Assembly: GCF_011493005.1 (NCBI RefSeq)
Contig: NZ_CP049156.1
Coordinates: 186,001 to 250,000 of the forward strand
DNA length: 64,000 nt
Reading direction: 5' to 3'
DNA from: Caballeronia sp. SBC1
GTDB taxonomy: Bacteria > Pseudomonadota > Gammaproteobacteria > Burkholderiales > Burkholderiaceae
A program made the position numbers and the translations under genes. Position 1 is the stretch's first letter, and each line of letters begins with the position of its first letter. Below are positions 45,789 to 54,504 of this stretch, one piece after another. Below the pieces are notes generated by a model. The model saw only the letters and a list, made by a program, of their open reading frames with translations, was not told where the DNA came from and searched no databases.

Positions 45789-46865
45789 TCAGGCTGCTTC
45801 ACGATAATGCGACGGCCACTTCCTTGGCTTCACGTCCGCCAGTGCCTTCGCGATTTCCGCGATATGTTCCGGCGTCGTCCCGCAGCACCCGCCCGCCAGA
45901 TTCACGAGCCCCGCCTGCGCAAATTCCTTCAGCAAGCTGGACGTGACATCGGGTGTTTCATCGAAACCTGTATCGCTCATGGGATTCGGCAAACCCGCAT
46001 TCGGATAACACGATACGTATGTATCGCAGAGCTTCGACAACTCGGCGATATACGGCCTCATCAGCGCCGCACCCAACGCGCAGTTCAAACCAAACGTCAA
46101 TGGCCGCGCATGACGCAGCGAGTTCCAGAACGCCTCGACCGTCTGCCCCGACAAGATGCGCCCAGAAGCATCGGTGACCGTGCCCGAGATCATGATGGGC
46201 AGCAGTTCACCCGTGTCCTCGAACAACTGATCGAGCGCGAATAACGCGGCCTTTGCATTCAAGGTGTCGAAGATGGTTTCAACCAGGAACAGATCGCAGC
46301 CCGCATCCATCAGCGCCTTCGCCTGCTCGTAATAGGCCTGGCGCAGTTCGTCGAAGGTCACGTTGCGCGCGGCCGGATCATTCACGTCCGGCGAGATGCT
46401 CGCAGTCTTTGGCGTCGGTCCGATCGCGCCCGCGACAAAGCGCGGCTTGTCCGGCGTCGAGTACTTGTCGCAAGCCTCGCGCGCGAGTTTCGCCGACTGC
46501 ATGTTCATTTCGACCGCCAGCGATTCCATGCCGTAATCGGCCTGCGCCACGGTCGTCGCGCCGAAGGTATTCGTCTCGAGAATGTCCGCGCCGGCAGCCA
46601 GATACTGGTCATGAATCTCACGAATCACATGTGGTTGCGTGATCGACAACAACTCGTTGTTGCCCTTGATATCGCGGGGATAATCAGCAAAACGTTCCCC
46701 ACGATACGCCGCTTCGTTGAGCTTGTAGCGCTGGATCATGGTGCCCATCGCGCCGTCGAGAATGAGAATGCGTTGTTGCAAAAGAGCAGGCAACACGGCG
46801 CCGCGCGTGTATGGGCGGCGTTCTGCGGCAGATTTCGGGGCGACAGTTTCGCGGGACGGATTCAT
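45789..46865 (-). CDS. metH: Methionine synthase, homocysteine-binding part (MetH N-terminal polypeptide)
   Basis: 358-aa homocysteine S-methyltransferase module: [24 protein letters not shown], and zinc ligands in FGLNCALGA and [11 protein letters not shown]. It ends with [13 protein letters not shown], where single-chain MetH would continue into the folate module. The open frame extends to 46964; starts at 46874 (MSIMNPSR) or 46865 (MNPSR) are both possible, with GGAG only two bases from the first, so I favour 46865. First gene of the metH pair. Confidence 0.93.
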   Translation of the reverse strand: MNPSRETVAPKSAAERRPYTRGAVLPALLQQRILILDGAMGTMIQRYKLNEAAYRGERFADYPRDIKGNNELLSITQPHVIREIHDQYLAAGADILETNTFGATTVAQADYGMESLAVEMNMQSAKLAREACDKYSTPDKPRFVAGAIGPTPKTASISPDVNDPAARNVTFDELRQAYYEQAKALMDAGCDLFLVETIFDTLNAKAALFALDQLFEDTGELLPIMISGTVTDASGRILSGQTVEAFWNSLRHARPLTFGLNCALGAALMRPYIAELSKLCDTYVSCYPNAGLPNPMSDTGFDETPDVTSSLLKEFAQAGLVNLAGGCCGTTPEHIAEIAKALADVKPRKWPSHYREAA

Positions 46866-46976
46866 GATCGACATGGCTCCAAACAGGCTGAAATAACCTG
46901 ACATTGTATCTGTAGTAGGGCACGACCGCTTTCTTATGGCGCTTTGCAAAACACCGGCAATCAAGCGCCATGAACA

Positions 46977-47008
46977 AAAAACCCCGCCACTTTCGTGGCG
47001 GGGTTTTT
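46977..47008 (-). terminator. Strong terminator between the DUF3567 and metH genes
   Basis: 14-bp stem AAAAACCCCGCCAC (46977-46990) with GTGGCGGGGTTTTT (46995-47008), TTTC loop. On the minus strand it ends the DUF3567 transcript ahead of metH. Confidence 0.92.
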
Positions 47009-47068
47009 AGGGGTGTGTCGCTGGGTGTTTCTTACCGCTTGGCCAAGCTACAGCGCGGAGTACAGCGC

Positions 47069-47326
47069 TTAATGGAGGATCACCGGCTGGTTCATCAAGA
47101 TGTCGAACTGGCCGAGAAACTCGTCCACGTCCTCCAACGATTGTTCTTCCTGCATCAACTTCTGGACATGCTCGCGAAAACGCGCCGCGAGTGCGCCGTC
47201 AATGAAGATTTCACGCTGCATGGTCTTGTCCACGATCTCGTAACCCCCCGCTTTCATCGCGAGATGATTGTCCTGCGGCGGGAATTCGACTACACAATAG
47301 TTAGGGCTGTTGTAGATCATTTGCAT
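47069..47326 (-). CDS. DUF3567 domain protein
   Basis: 85-aa acidic cytoplasmic protein (MQMIYNSPNYCVVEFPPQDNHLAMKAGGYEIVDK...). It matches the short betaproteobacterial DUF3567 family as I recall it, commonly near metH. GGAGTGTC ribosome site upstream. Function unknown. Confidence 0.85.
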   Translation of the reverse strand: MQMIYNSPNYCVVEFPPQDNHLAMKAGGYEIVDKTMQREIFIDGALAARFREHVQKLMQEEQSLEDVDEFLGQFDILMNQPVILH

Positions 47327-47445
47327 GGCGACACTCCTTATTCCTGTTTGCCCGTAAGGCGTTTCACCGTCTTACATTGAGCGTTTGGGTTGGAATTCAA
47401 GGGGTGGCCTCGACGTTGAGACCGAAAGCCCATCGAGGACCTTTG

Positions 47446-47695
47446 TTAGACATTCTCTCGCAAAAATGTTTCCAGAAGTGCCGTGAAACGCTGTGTTTCT
47501 TCTACTGGGGACAGATGTGGCGCGTAAAGTATTGCGAATCTTGCATTCATGATCGAATCCGCCACCGTTTTCGTCTGCATCGGCGGCAATGACCCGCTGC
47601 GGCGTTTTAATCGATGTCAATTGGCCTCTCGGATCGAAATCGCGGATCGCTTCGGCGACCTTGGCGAAACCTTCAACCGATGTACTTACAACCAC
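47446..47695 (-). pseudogene. Frameshifted, N-terminally truncated alpha/beta-hydrolase (PcaD-like)
   Basis: The minus strand encodes a hydrolase C-terminal half in two frames. One frame reads TSVEGFAKVAEAIRDFDPRG, then QLTSIKTPQRVIAADAD; the other continues KTVADSIMNARFAILYAPHLS, then PVEETQRFTALLETFLRENV and a stop (47446-47448). Together they match the lid-helix, VIAG(D/A)xD strand and catalytic-His region (here PHLSP, with typical AHLSP) of 3-oxoadipate enol-lactonase-like hydrolases. The break is near 47565-47580, probably with a small deletion. The N-terminal half with the nucleophile is missing. A 107-aa open frame across the region (47372-47695) is a by-product of the frameshift. Confidence 0.8.
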
Positions 47696-47889
47696 TTCAC
47701 CCCGTGCATGGCGGCTTGATCGGTACGTTCATACTGGCCCTGTTGAGAAGCAGCATCAGTTCGGGATCGAACTATCCTCACACATCCGCGCACGCTCTCG
47801 CATCACCTGTTTAACGGAGTTTTTCGTCAAATCTTTACCTTCTTCACATTACCCGGCCTGACTTAAGCCTGCGTTAAAACGAGCAGGCA
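47696..47889. other. Non-coding sequence upstream of the hydrolase remnant
   Basis: About 190 bp between the hydrolase remnant and the DUF3108 gene; AT-richer than the genome average. I could not trace the missing N-terminal half of the hydrolase in any frame here. Confidence 0.5.
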
Positions 47890-49122
47890 TCAAGGTTTAT
47901 CGGATCCAGGCGCGGCGGGTGTTGCATTCGCTGGTGTTGCATCTTCAGACGCATCCGGCGTGCCTGCACCGGATTGGCCCTGCGTGGCGGATGGCGGCTG
48001 CAGCTTGCCGCGCCAGAGCATTTCGATCTGCATGCCGTTCGGCTCTGTCTGCAGAATACGCACGGGCAACCAGCCCAATGTGGGCGCAAGCCAGATGTCC
48101 AGGCGCCGGCGATCACCTTCGCGCCGTGGCAGGCGGGTGAAATGGCGAGCCTCTACGTTGCCGTCAGCAGTCTGGACGTTTTCATCGCCGACGGTTTCTA
48201 TCGGCCAGATCTCGTTGCTGTCGTTATCGGCAACACTGAATTGACGTACTACGCCGGGCTTGTAGGTATCGGGCGAGCCGCGCACCAGACTCGACAACTG
48301 CATGACAACGCTGAAACGGTCTTCCGCGCCATCGGCGAGCGGCTGGTTGTTCGGTGTGCGTGTGTAGACCAGTTGCTTCGTGGTGCGATCGAAGACAGTG
48401 ATGTCGGCGGCGCGGCGGCCACGCTGCTCCGAGTATTGCTCGGGTGCAATGCCGAAACCGTCAATATGGCCTTTGCTGGAATACACATACGGTCCGACGA
48501 ACGGCAAGGGGATGGACACGACCATCTCGTAGTGCTGGCCGTCGTTGATCCAGTGGATATTGCCGACCTGGTTCATCACGCCGTTGATCCGCGTGTCGTA
48601 ACGAAGCTCGCCCGAAGGCGGGACGTTGAATTTATCGCCGGTTGCGGCGGCTGCGGCAGCGGCTGCTTGAGAGGCTGCAGCGTCACTTGCTGCTTTCGCG
48701 GCTGCTTGGGCTGCTGCTTGGGCCGCTTGAGCTGCTTGCTCGGCCTGAGCTGCTTGTGCTGCCTGCACCGCTTGTGCCGCCTGCACCGCTTGTTCAGTTT
48801 GCGCTGTCGTGATGGCGTGCGTCGGTCGGGGTTGCGGCGCCGGCTTGGGCTTGACCACGGGCGGAGCCGGCGCGACAGGCTTCGGCGTTTGCGCTATCGG
48901 CTTGGGCGTCAGCAACTCGACTTGCACCGGCACATGTTCAGCCGGCTCCGGATTCGACGCGCTCCTGTTCCTGTCCACCCATCGCCCCGCGACCCAATGC
49001 AGTGCCAGAACAACCAGAAGCACGGCCAGCCACACCACCCATCGAAGGGAATGGTCGGCGGATGAATTGTCGGACGATGCGCCGGAAAGGGCGCGACGGC
49101 GGCGAAGCAGGGAGTACGGCAT
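47890..49122 (-). CDS. DUF3108 domain protein, membrane-anchored
   Basis: 410 aa. N-terminal cytoplasmic basic stretch, one membrane helix (about 26-46: LRWVVWLAVLLVVLALHWVAG), a Pro/Lys-rich segment (70-100), a striking Ala/Gln-rich low-complexity segment (about 108-162, repeats of AAQAAQ/QAVQAAQA), and a periplasmic DUF3108 domain (about 163-375: SGELRYDTRINGVMNQVG...FVGPYVYSSKGHID...WLPVRILQTE). The TonB-like N-terminal architecture suggests a cell-envelope-spanning linker. Ends with a Pro/Ala-rich tail. Function unknown; DUF3108 proteins are predicted beta-sandwich envelope proteins. Confidence 0.87.
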   Translation of the reverse strand: MPYSLLRRRRALSGASSDNSSADHSLRWVVWLAVLLVVLALHWVAGRWVDRNRSASNPEPAEHVPVQVELLTPKPIAQTPKPVAPAPPVVKPKPAPQPRPTHAITTAQTEQAVQAAQAVQAAQAAQAEQAAQAAQAAAQAAAKAASDAAASQAAAAAAAATGDKFNVPPSGELRYDTRINGVMNQVGNIHWINDGQHYEMVVSIPLPFVGPYVYSSKGHIDGFGIAPEQYSEQRGRRAADITVFDRTTKQLVYTRTPNNQPLADGAEDRFSVVMQLSSLVRGSPDTYKPGVVRQFSVADNDSNEIWPIETVGDENVQTADGNVEARHFTRLPRREGDRRRLDIWLAPTLGWLPVRILQTEPNGMQIEMLWRGKLQPPSATQGQSGAGTPDASEDATPANATPAAPGSDKP

Positions 49123-49321
49123 CGGCTAGCTCGGAAACGCGCGTGGTCGGGCAGGCGGTAAAACACTGCCCGGGGAACAATCGGCAACGATCATGACAGA
49201 ACGCGAATGATCAGATGGACAAGCTAAACGCGCACGAAAGCGAAACGCGCACGAAACGCATATGACTCCCGGGCACGCGACGATGTTCCGCGCTCGCGAA
49301 GCATCGTGCGATCCTCAAGTC

Positions 49322-50194
49322 TTACCGTTCGCCCGGCTTATACCCGAGTTCGTAAGAAAGTTGTCCAGCGCATTCTCGCAAGGCGGTGTCAATTTCGCCG
49401 CCCCAGCGGGTATCGAATGATCCTTCGTGGCCAAGCGCAATCAACCCGAGCGCGAGATCGCCTGTTGAGTCGAACACCGGCGTGCAGAACGCATGGATGG
49501 TCGGCAGCAACATGCCCTCCACCCGCGCCGCGCCGTGTTCGCGAATCTCGGCGAGCACCGGTTCAATGTCCGCCATTGACTGTCGCGTGGCGGCGAGTTC
49601 GCGATCGAGCATAGCTTGCGTCTTGCTGCGCGGCAGCCACGCAGCAAACAGCAAACCCGTCGCCGATGACAACAGCGGCATGACATCGCCCAGTTTCAAC
49701 GAAGCCTTCGCGGGATAGCTCGACTCCATCCAGTGCACGACCGTCGGCCCCTGATTGCCCCATACCGCGATCCCCACCGTCATATCCAGGCGATCGCGCA
49801 ATCCCGTCAGCGCGATGCGTGCGAGCTTTACTCCATCGACACGAGCAAGCCGTGCCAAACCCATCTGCAACGCGAAACCACCAAGCTCATAACGCCCGGA
49901 CACCGGGTCCTGCGAGACTGCGCCAAGCCGCAGGAAACTCACCAGGTAACGATGCGCCTTCGCCGGACTCATGCCGGCGCGCTGGGCGAGATCGCGCAGC
50001 ATCATCGCGCGCGGCTCGTTCGTCAGCACGTCGAGCAAGCGGAAGCCGACTTCGATCGACTGGATGCCGGAGCGGGATTTTTCCTCGGCGATGTCGGTAG
50101 TGTCGGAGGAATCTGCGAGGCCGAGGGCATCGTCGGCTTCCGCCTGTTCGGATAAGGGCAACGCGGACGAACCGGGACGGCTGGGAGAGTGCAT
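49322..50194 (-). CDS. IclR family transcriptional regulator
   Basis: 290 aa. N-terminal winged helix (about 43-100: SIEVGFRLLDVLTNEPRAMMLRDLAQRAGMSPAKAHRYL) and C-terminal GAF-like effector domain ending FDTRWGGEIDTALRECAGQLSYELG. A ~40-residue acidic/Ser-rich N-terminal extension precedes the HTH. ATG at 50194 chosen; the frame opens at 50335 and no strong ribosome site decides it. Divergent from the FAH-family gene, which with the two following genes is its likely target. Effector probably an aromatic or keto-acid intermediate. Confidence 0.92.
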   Translation of the reverse strand: MHSPSRPGSSALPLSEQAEADDALGLADSSDTTDIAEEKSRSGIQSIEVGFRLLDVLTNEPRAMMLRDLAQRAGMSPAKAHRYLVSFLRLGAVSQDPVSGRYELGGFALQMGLARLARVDGVKLARIALTGLRDRLDMTVGIAVWGNQGPTVVHWMESSYPAKASLKLGDVMPLLSSATGLLFAAWLPRSKTQAMLDRELAATRQSMADIEPVLAEIREHGAARVEGMLLPTIHAFCTPVFDSTGDLALGLIALGHEGSFDTRWGGEIDTALRECAGQLSYELGYKPGER

Positions 50195-50490
50195 GGAGAA
50201 ATCGATAACGGCGCGAGCCGGTTCACAAAACAAGGTTAGGTCGGAGGCGCGCGAGCGGCCTGAGTGGCGGCAGTCAACCGCTGAGGGAACGGCGGGTGCG
50301 ACCCCATGGAAACGGCAACCGGCAAAAGCCGTCACCGCTCAAAACGGCCGTCCATCAACTCTGCAAACGAACCGGCAAACGCAGCGAACCATTCCACCGC
50401 CTCAGCCCGAATCATCCCAAAACCTCCCCGACATGATTCACCATCGTAAAATAGATTTCCTCCATCGTCACTAAACGTACAAAACGGTTT
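50195..50490. other. Divergent regulatory region of IclR and FAH operon
   Basis: About 296 bp between the divergent starts. Short repeats CCATCGT (near 50438 and 50464) and the half-palindrome CGTACAAAACG just before the FAH start could be IclR sites. No gene. Confidence 0.45.
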
Positions 50491-51477
50491 ATGAAACTTG
50501 CCACGCTGAAGGACGGAACCCGTGACGGCCAACTGGTCGTTGTATCGCGTGATTTGCGCACGGCGGCCATTGCCGAAGCGATCGTGCCGACGCTGCAACG
50601 CGCGCTGGACGACTGGACTTTTTACGCGCCGCAGTTGCTGGACCTCTCGGATTCGCTGAACCAGGGCCGCGCGCGCCACTCGTTCGCCTTCGACCCCAAA
50701 GCCTGCATGGCGCCGCTTCCCCGCGCGTTTCAGTGGGCCGACGGTTCCGCTTACGTGAACCACGTCGAACTCGTGCGACGCGCCCGCAAAGCGGAAATGC
50801 CGCCTGAATTCTGGACCGATCCCTTGATGTACCAAGGCGGCGGTGACGATTTTCTCGGACCCACGGACGATATTGTGTGTGCATCGGAGGCCTACGGCAT
50901 CGACTTCGAAGCCGAAGTGGCCGTCATCACGACCGACGTGCCGATGGCCGTCAAACCCGCCGACGCGCTCAGGCACGTGCGCCTGCTGATGTTGGTCAAC
51001 GACGTCTCGCTGCGCAATCTGATCCCCGCGGAACTCGGCAAAGGTTTCGGGTTTTTCCAGAGCAAGCCGGCCACGGCGTTCTCGCCGGTCGCGGTCACGC
51101 CGGACGAACTTGGCGAGGCGTGGCGCGAGGGCCGTGTGCATCGGCCGATGATCGTGCACTGGAACGGCAAGAAAGTCGGCCAGCCCGATTGCGGCACCGA
51201 CATGGTGTTCAACTTCGGCGAGCTGATCGCGCACGCGGCCAAAACCCGCAATGTGCGCGCGGGATCGATCGTCGGTTCGGGCACGGTGTCGAACAAGGAT
51301 ACGAAGCGGGGTTACTGCTGTATCGCCGAGAAACGCTGCCTGGAGACCATTGAACACGGTGTGCCCACAACGGAGTTCATGAAGTTCGGTGACAGCGTCA
51401 AGATCGAAATCTTCGACGAAGCGGGCAAGTCGATTTTTGGCGCAATCGATCAGTCGGTCGTGGCGCTGAACGAGTAA
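50491..51477 (+). CDS. Fumarylacetoacetate hydrolase family protein
   Basis: 328 aa. FAH-fold catalytic domain from about residue 70, with metal-ligand regions YGIDFEAEVAVI, LLMLVNDVSLRNL and AGSIVGSGTVSNKD, and the distal GDSVKIEIFDEAGKSIFG. The family cleaves carbon-carbon bonds of fumarylacetoacetate or hydrates/decarboxylates related keto acids. An FAH-type N-terminal domain is present (residues 1-70). Divergent from IclR and first of a likely catabolic cluster. True fumarylacetoacetase is usually longer (~420 aa), so I do not assign fahA. Confidence 0.9.
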   Translation: MKLATLKDGTRDGQLVVVSRDLRTAAIAEAIVPTLQRALDDWTFYAPQLLDLSDSLNQGRARHSFAFDPKACMAPLPRAFQWADGSAYVNHVELVRRARKAEMPPEFWTDPLMYQGGGDDFLGPTDDIVCASEAYGIDFEAEVAVITTDVPMAVKPADALRHVRLLMLVNDVSLRNLIPAELGKGFGFFQSKPATAFSPVAVTPDELGEAWREGRVHRPMIVHWNGKKVGQPDCGTDMVFNFGELIAHAAKTRNVRAGSIVGSGTVSNKDTKRGYCCIAEKRCLETIEHGVPTTEFMKFGDSVKIEIFDEAGKSIFGAIDQSVVALNE

Positions 51478-51612
51478 CCGACGAATTAGCGACGCCGCCA
51501 GTAAGGGGTTTCGCCCGATGCGCTCACATGCTGCGCCGCCCTACACTTAGCCGCATTGCGCCGAAACGCTTACAAAAAACTGCGTCGGCGCACCCATAAC
51601 AAGGAGACTTCG

Positions 51613-52791
51613 ATGCAGTCAGGCGGCAGATGGGGAACGGCGTTCAGGCAGTTGGCGGCGGGTGTTTTGATCACACTTTCAACGGTAGCCTGGGCGCAGA
51701 CGCCGCATGTGAAGATCGGGCTGGTGTTGTCGTTGACGGGGCCGGCGGCGTCGCTTGGCATTCCGGCACGCGACACCGTCGCGCTGCTGCCGAAGGAAAT
51801 GGGCGGGCGCCCGGTGGACTACATCATTCTCGATGACGCCTCCGACACAACGCAGGCCGTCCAGACCACGAAGAAGCTGATTTCCGAAGATCACGTGGAC
51901 GCGATCATCGGTTCATCGATTACGCCGAACTCGCTTGCCATGATCGATGTGGTCGCCGACGGCCAGACGCCAATGATCTCGCTCGCGTCTTCATCGAAGA
52001 TTATTGAACCCGTGGATGCCAAGCGCCACTGGGTCTTCAAGACGCCGCAAACCGACGCGATGATGGCGTCCGCCATTGCCGAACATGCCAGCAATCACGG
52101 CGTGAAAACGATGGCGTACATCGGCCAGGCCGACGCGCTCGGTGAGACCTTTTATGCAGAGGTAGCAAAGTTCGCGCAGCTCCACCACATCACAATGGTG
52201 GCGAACGAGCGCTTCAACCGGACGGACACGAGCGTGACCGGACAGGTGCTGAAAATCATCGCGGCGAAGCCGGACGCAGTGGTGGTCGGTGCAGCGGGAA
52301 CGCCCGCCGCGCTGCCGCCGAAAACATTAAGAGAACGCGGTTACAAAGGCACGATTTATCATAACCACGGCACGGGCAATCGCGACTTCCTGCGCGTGTG
52401 CGGCGCGGATTGCAACGGCACGTTCTTGCCGGCGAGCCCGGTGCTGGTAGCGTCGCAACTGCCCGACGATCATCCTGCGAAACATCTCGCGCTCGAGTAC
52501 ATCAAGCTGTATGAAACGAAGTACGGCGCGGGTACAGTTTCGGCATTCGGCTCGTATGCTTGGGACGCGGGCATGTTGCTGAACCGCGCGGTGCCGATTG
52601 CGTTGAAGGCGGGCGCGCCGGGCACGCCCGAGTTCCGTGGCGCTTTACGCGATGCGCTCGAAAACACGAAGAATTTTGCGGACTCGAACGGTCTCGTCAA
52701 CATGACGCCGAACGATCATATTGGTCTCGATCAACGCGCCCGCGTGATCGCGGAGATCGAGAACGGCAAGTGGATCTATCAACCGCGTTGA
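51613..52791 (+). CDS. ABC transporter substrate-binding protein (branched-chain amino-acid/aromatic type)
   Basis: 392 aa. Signal peptide to about residue 28 (AAGVLITLSTVAWAQ), mature Leu/Ile/Val-binding fold starting HVKIGLVLSLTGPAASLGIPARDTV and with IGSSITPNSLAMIDV and FGSYAWDAGMLL. ATG at 51613 with AAGGAGACTTCG. This type (Peripla_BP_6) in catabolic clusters often binds aromatic acids. No membrane or ATPase components lie nearby, so the transporter is incomplete here. Clustered with FAH and enoyl-CoA hydratase genes. Confidence 0.92.
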   Translation: MQSGGRWGTAFRQLAAGVLITLSTVAWAQTPHVKIGLVLSLTGPAASLGIPARDTVALLPKEMGGRPVDYIILDDASDTTQAVQTTKKLISEDHVDAIIGSSITPNSLAMIDVVADGQTPMISLASSSKIIEPVDAKRHWVFKTPQTDAMMASAIAEHASNHGVKTMAYIGQADALGETFYAEVAKFAQLHHITMVANERFNRTDTSVTGQVLKIIAAKPDAVVVGAAGTPAALPPKTLRERGYKGTIYHNHGTGNRDFLRVCGADCNGTFLPASPVLVASQLPDDHPAKHLALEYIKLYETKYGAGTVSAFGSYAWDAGMLLNRAVPIALKAGAPGTPEFRGALRDALENTKNFADSNGLVNMTPNDHIGLDQRARVIAEIENGKWIYQPR

Positions 52792-52815
52792 TTTTCGTTT
52801 AGCTGAGGCACGGCC

Positions 52816-53643
52816 ATGAGCGACCTTTCCCTGTACTCACATTACACGTCGCTGGAATTACGGCGGCACGACCACGGTGTGCTCGAAATCGTGATGAACG
52901 GCGCGGGCGCGAACAAAAGCGGACTCGCGACGGCGGACGCGAACATGCATCGCGAACTGGCGGATATCTGGCGCGATATAGATCGCGATCCGGACACGCG
53001 CGTGGCGTTGATTCGCGGCGAGGGCAAGGGGTTTTCGGGCGGCGGCGACCTGGATCTGGTCGAACAGATGGCCTCTGACTTCGAGGTCCGCGCGCGGGTC
53101 TGGCGCGAGGCGCGCGATCTCGTTTATAACGTGATCAACTGCAGCAAGCCGATCGTCTCGGCGATGCACGGGCCGGCGGTTGGCGCGGGACTGGTTGCAG
53201 GTCTTCTCGCCGATATTTCGATTGCGGCGAAAACCGCGCGCATTATTGATGGACACACGCGGCTTGGCGTGGCCGCTGGCGATCACGCGGCAATCGTGTG
53301 GCCGTTGCTGTGCGGCATGGCGAAAGCGAAGTATTACCTGCTGTTGTGCGAACCGGTGAGCGGCGAGGAAGCGGAACGTATTGGGCTGGTGTCGCTCGCG
53401 GTGGACGAGATCGAACTGATGCCGAAAGCCATTGAAGTCGCGAATCGTCTGGCGCAAGGGTCGCAGACGGCCATCCGCTGGACGAAATACGCGCTGAACA
53501 ATTGGTTGCGAACGGCAGGACCTGCCTTCGATACGTCGCTGGCGCTCGAATTCATGGGCTTTTCCGGGCCCGATGTGCAGGAAGGCGTCAAGTCGCTGCG
53601 TGAGCGGCGCGCGCCGAATTTCCCGGGCGGATCGCCGTTTTAG
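52816..53643 (+). CDS. Enoyl-CoA hydratase/isomerase family protein
   Basis: 275-aa crotonase-fold protein. Oxyanion-hole region 1 [17 protein letters not shown] and region 2 [23 protein letters not shown] are both present. The usual first catalytic Glu region is [19 protein letters not shown], where Glu is replaced by Val/Ala-Gly-Asp, so it may be an atypical hydratase, isomerase or hydrolase. Starts 25 nt after the binding-protein gene, so the same operon. Substrate unknown; probably degradation of a carboxylic acid as its CoA ester. Confidence 0.9.
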   Translation: MSDLSLYSHYTSLELRRHDHGVLEIVMNGAGANKSGLATADANMHRELADIWRDIDRDPDTRVALIRGEGKGFSGGGDLDLVEQMASDFEVRARVWREARDLVYNVINCSKPIVSAMHGPAVGAGLVAGLLADISIAAKTARIIDGHTRLGVAAGDHAAIVWPLLCGMAKAKYYLLLCEPVSGEEAERIGLVSLAVDEIELMPKAIEVANRLAQGSQTAIRWTKYALNNWLRTAGPAFDTSLALEFMGFSGPDVQEGVKSLRERRAPNFPGGSPF

Positions 53644-53712
53644 ATCTGCATCGACCAATTTGTGGTTTCCCCTCTACCCGATACGTACCCGCAGCATCAA
53701 GGAGAAAGTCTC

Positions 53713-54453
53713 ATGGCCGATACGCCCGGTGGTACGCCGCCCTTTGGAAGCTTCCCAGGCATGACCGGTTTCCCTCAGGGCGACATGATGGAAAAGATGT
53801 GGGACATGATGAAGCTGAACCCGTTCGCGGCCGCCGCGACACCGGGAGGGTCTCCGTCGCTGTCCATGATGTCCGACATGCTCGCGCCGCTTACGAACGT
53901 GGAAGAGCTCGACAAGCGCATCAAGGATATGCGCGCGGTGGAGCAATGGCTCAAGCTCAACCTGAACATGCTGCAATCGGCTATCCAGGCGCTGGAAGTG
54001 CAGCGCGCGACGCTTGCCACGTTGCGCGCGTTCGGTGCGTTCGCGCAGTCGTCGGTGGAGAAGGCTTCATCGCCGGCGCCATCATCGGTTACTTCCGGGT
54101 GGCCAGTGCCGCCAGCGGAAAAGCCGAAGGCGGAAGCGCAGCCGCAGCCGGACACTGACGCGCCAAATGAAGCCGGCGTGAACGACGCTTCATTCGATCC
54201 TTCGGGCTGGTGGAACATGCTTCAGTCGCAATTCAACAGCCTTGCGACCTTGGCGATGGCGCAACAACATGCCGGCGCGGCGACGCCGAGCATGAGCACG
54301 GATGAAGACGAAAACGGCGATGACGACGATAACGATGTAGAACCGCCCGAAGCCGACGCGCCGCCAGACACTGACGCGCCACCAGCGGCCAAGAAAGCCG
54401 CAGCGAAGAAAGCGCCTGCCAAGAAAGCGGCACCGCGAAAGAAGCCGCTTTGA
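53713..54453 (+). CDS. phaM: PHA granule-associated protein PhaM
   Basis: 246 aa. N-terminal PhaM domain (MADTPGGTPPFGSF..., NVEELDKRIKDMRAVEQWLKLNLNMLQ about 73-97), an acidic/Pro-rich middle, and a C-terminal PAKKA-type basic tail (AKKAAAKKAPAKKAAPRKKP). In Cupriavidus PhaM activates PHB synthase and tethers granules to the nucleoid through this tail. ATG at 53713 with GGAGAAAG upstream; the frame opens at 53662. PHA synthase genes are not in the window. Confidence 0.92.
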   Translation: MADTPGGTPPFGSFPGMTGFPQGDMMEKMWDMMKLNPFAAAATPGGSPSLSMMSDMLAPLTNVEELDKRIKDMRAVEQWLKLNLNMLQSAIQALEVQRATLATLRAFGAFAQSSVEKASSPAPSSVTSGWPVPPAEKPKAEAQPQPDTDAPNEAGVNDASFDPSGWWNMLQSQFNSLATLAMAQQHAGAATPSMSTDEDENGDDDDNDVEPPEADAPPDTDAPPAAKKAAAKKAPAKKAAPRKKPL

Positions 54454-54504
54454 TCCTTGCTATCCATGCTTCAAGCGGCGTGGCGATACGGTTGAAACGC
54501 TAAC

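Noticed and set aside
46866..47068. Possible SAH/SAM or cobalamin riboswitch ahead of metH
   Set aside because: I found no conserved aptamer boxes; the region contains only a strong terminator and a short leader.
47372..47695. 107-aa minus-strand protein
   Set aside because: It reads through the frameshift of the hydrolase remnant; only its first part is hydrolase-like, and the authentic continuation is in another frame with a stop at 47446.
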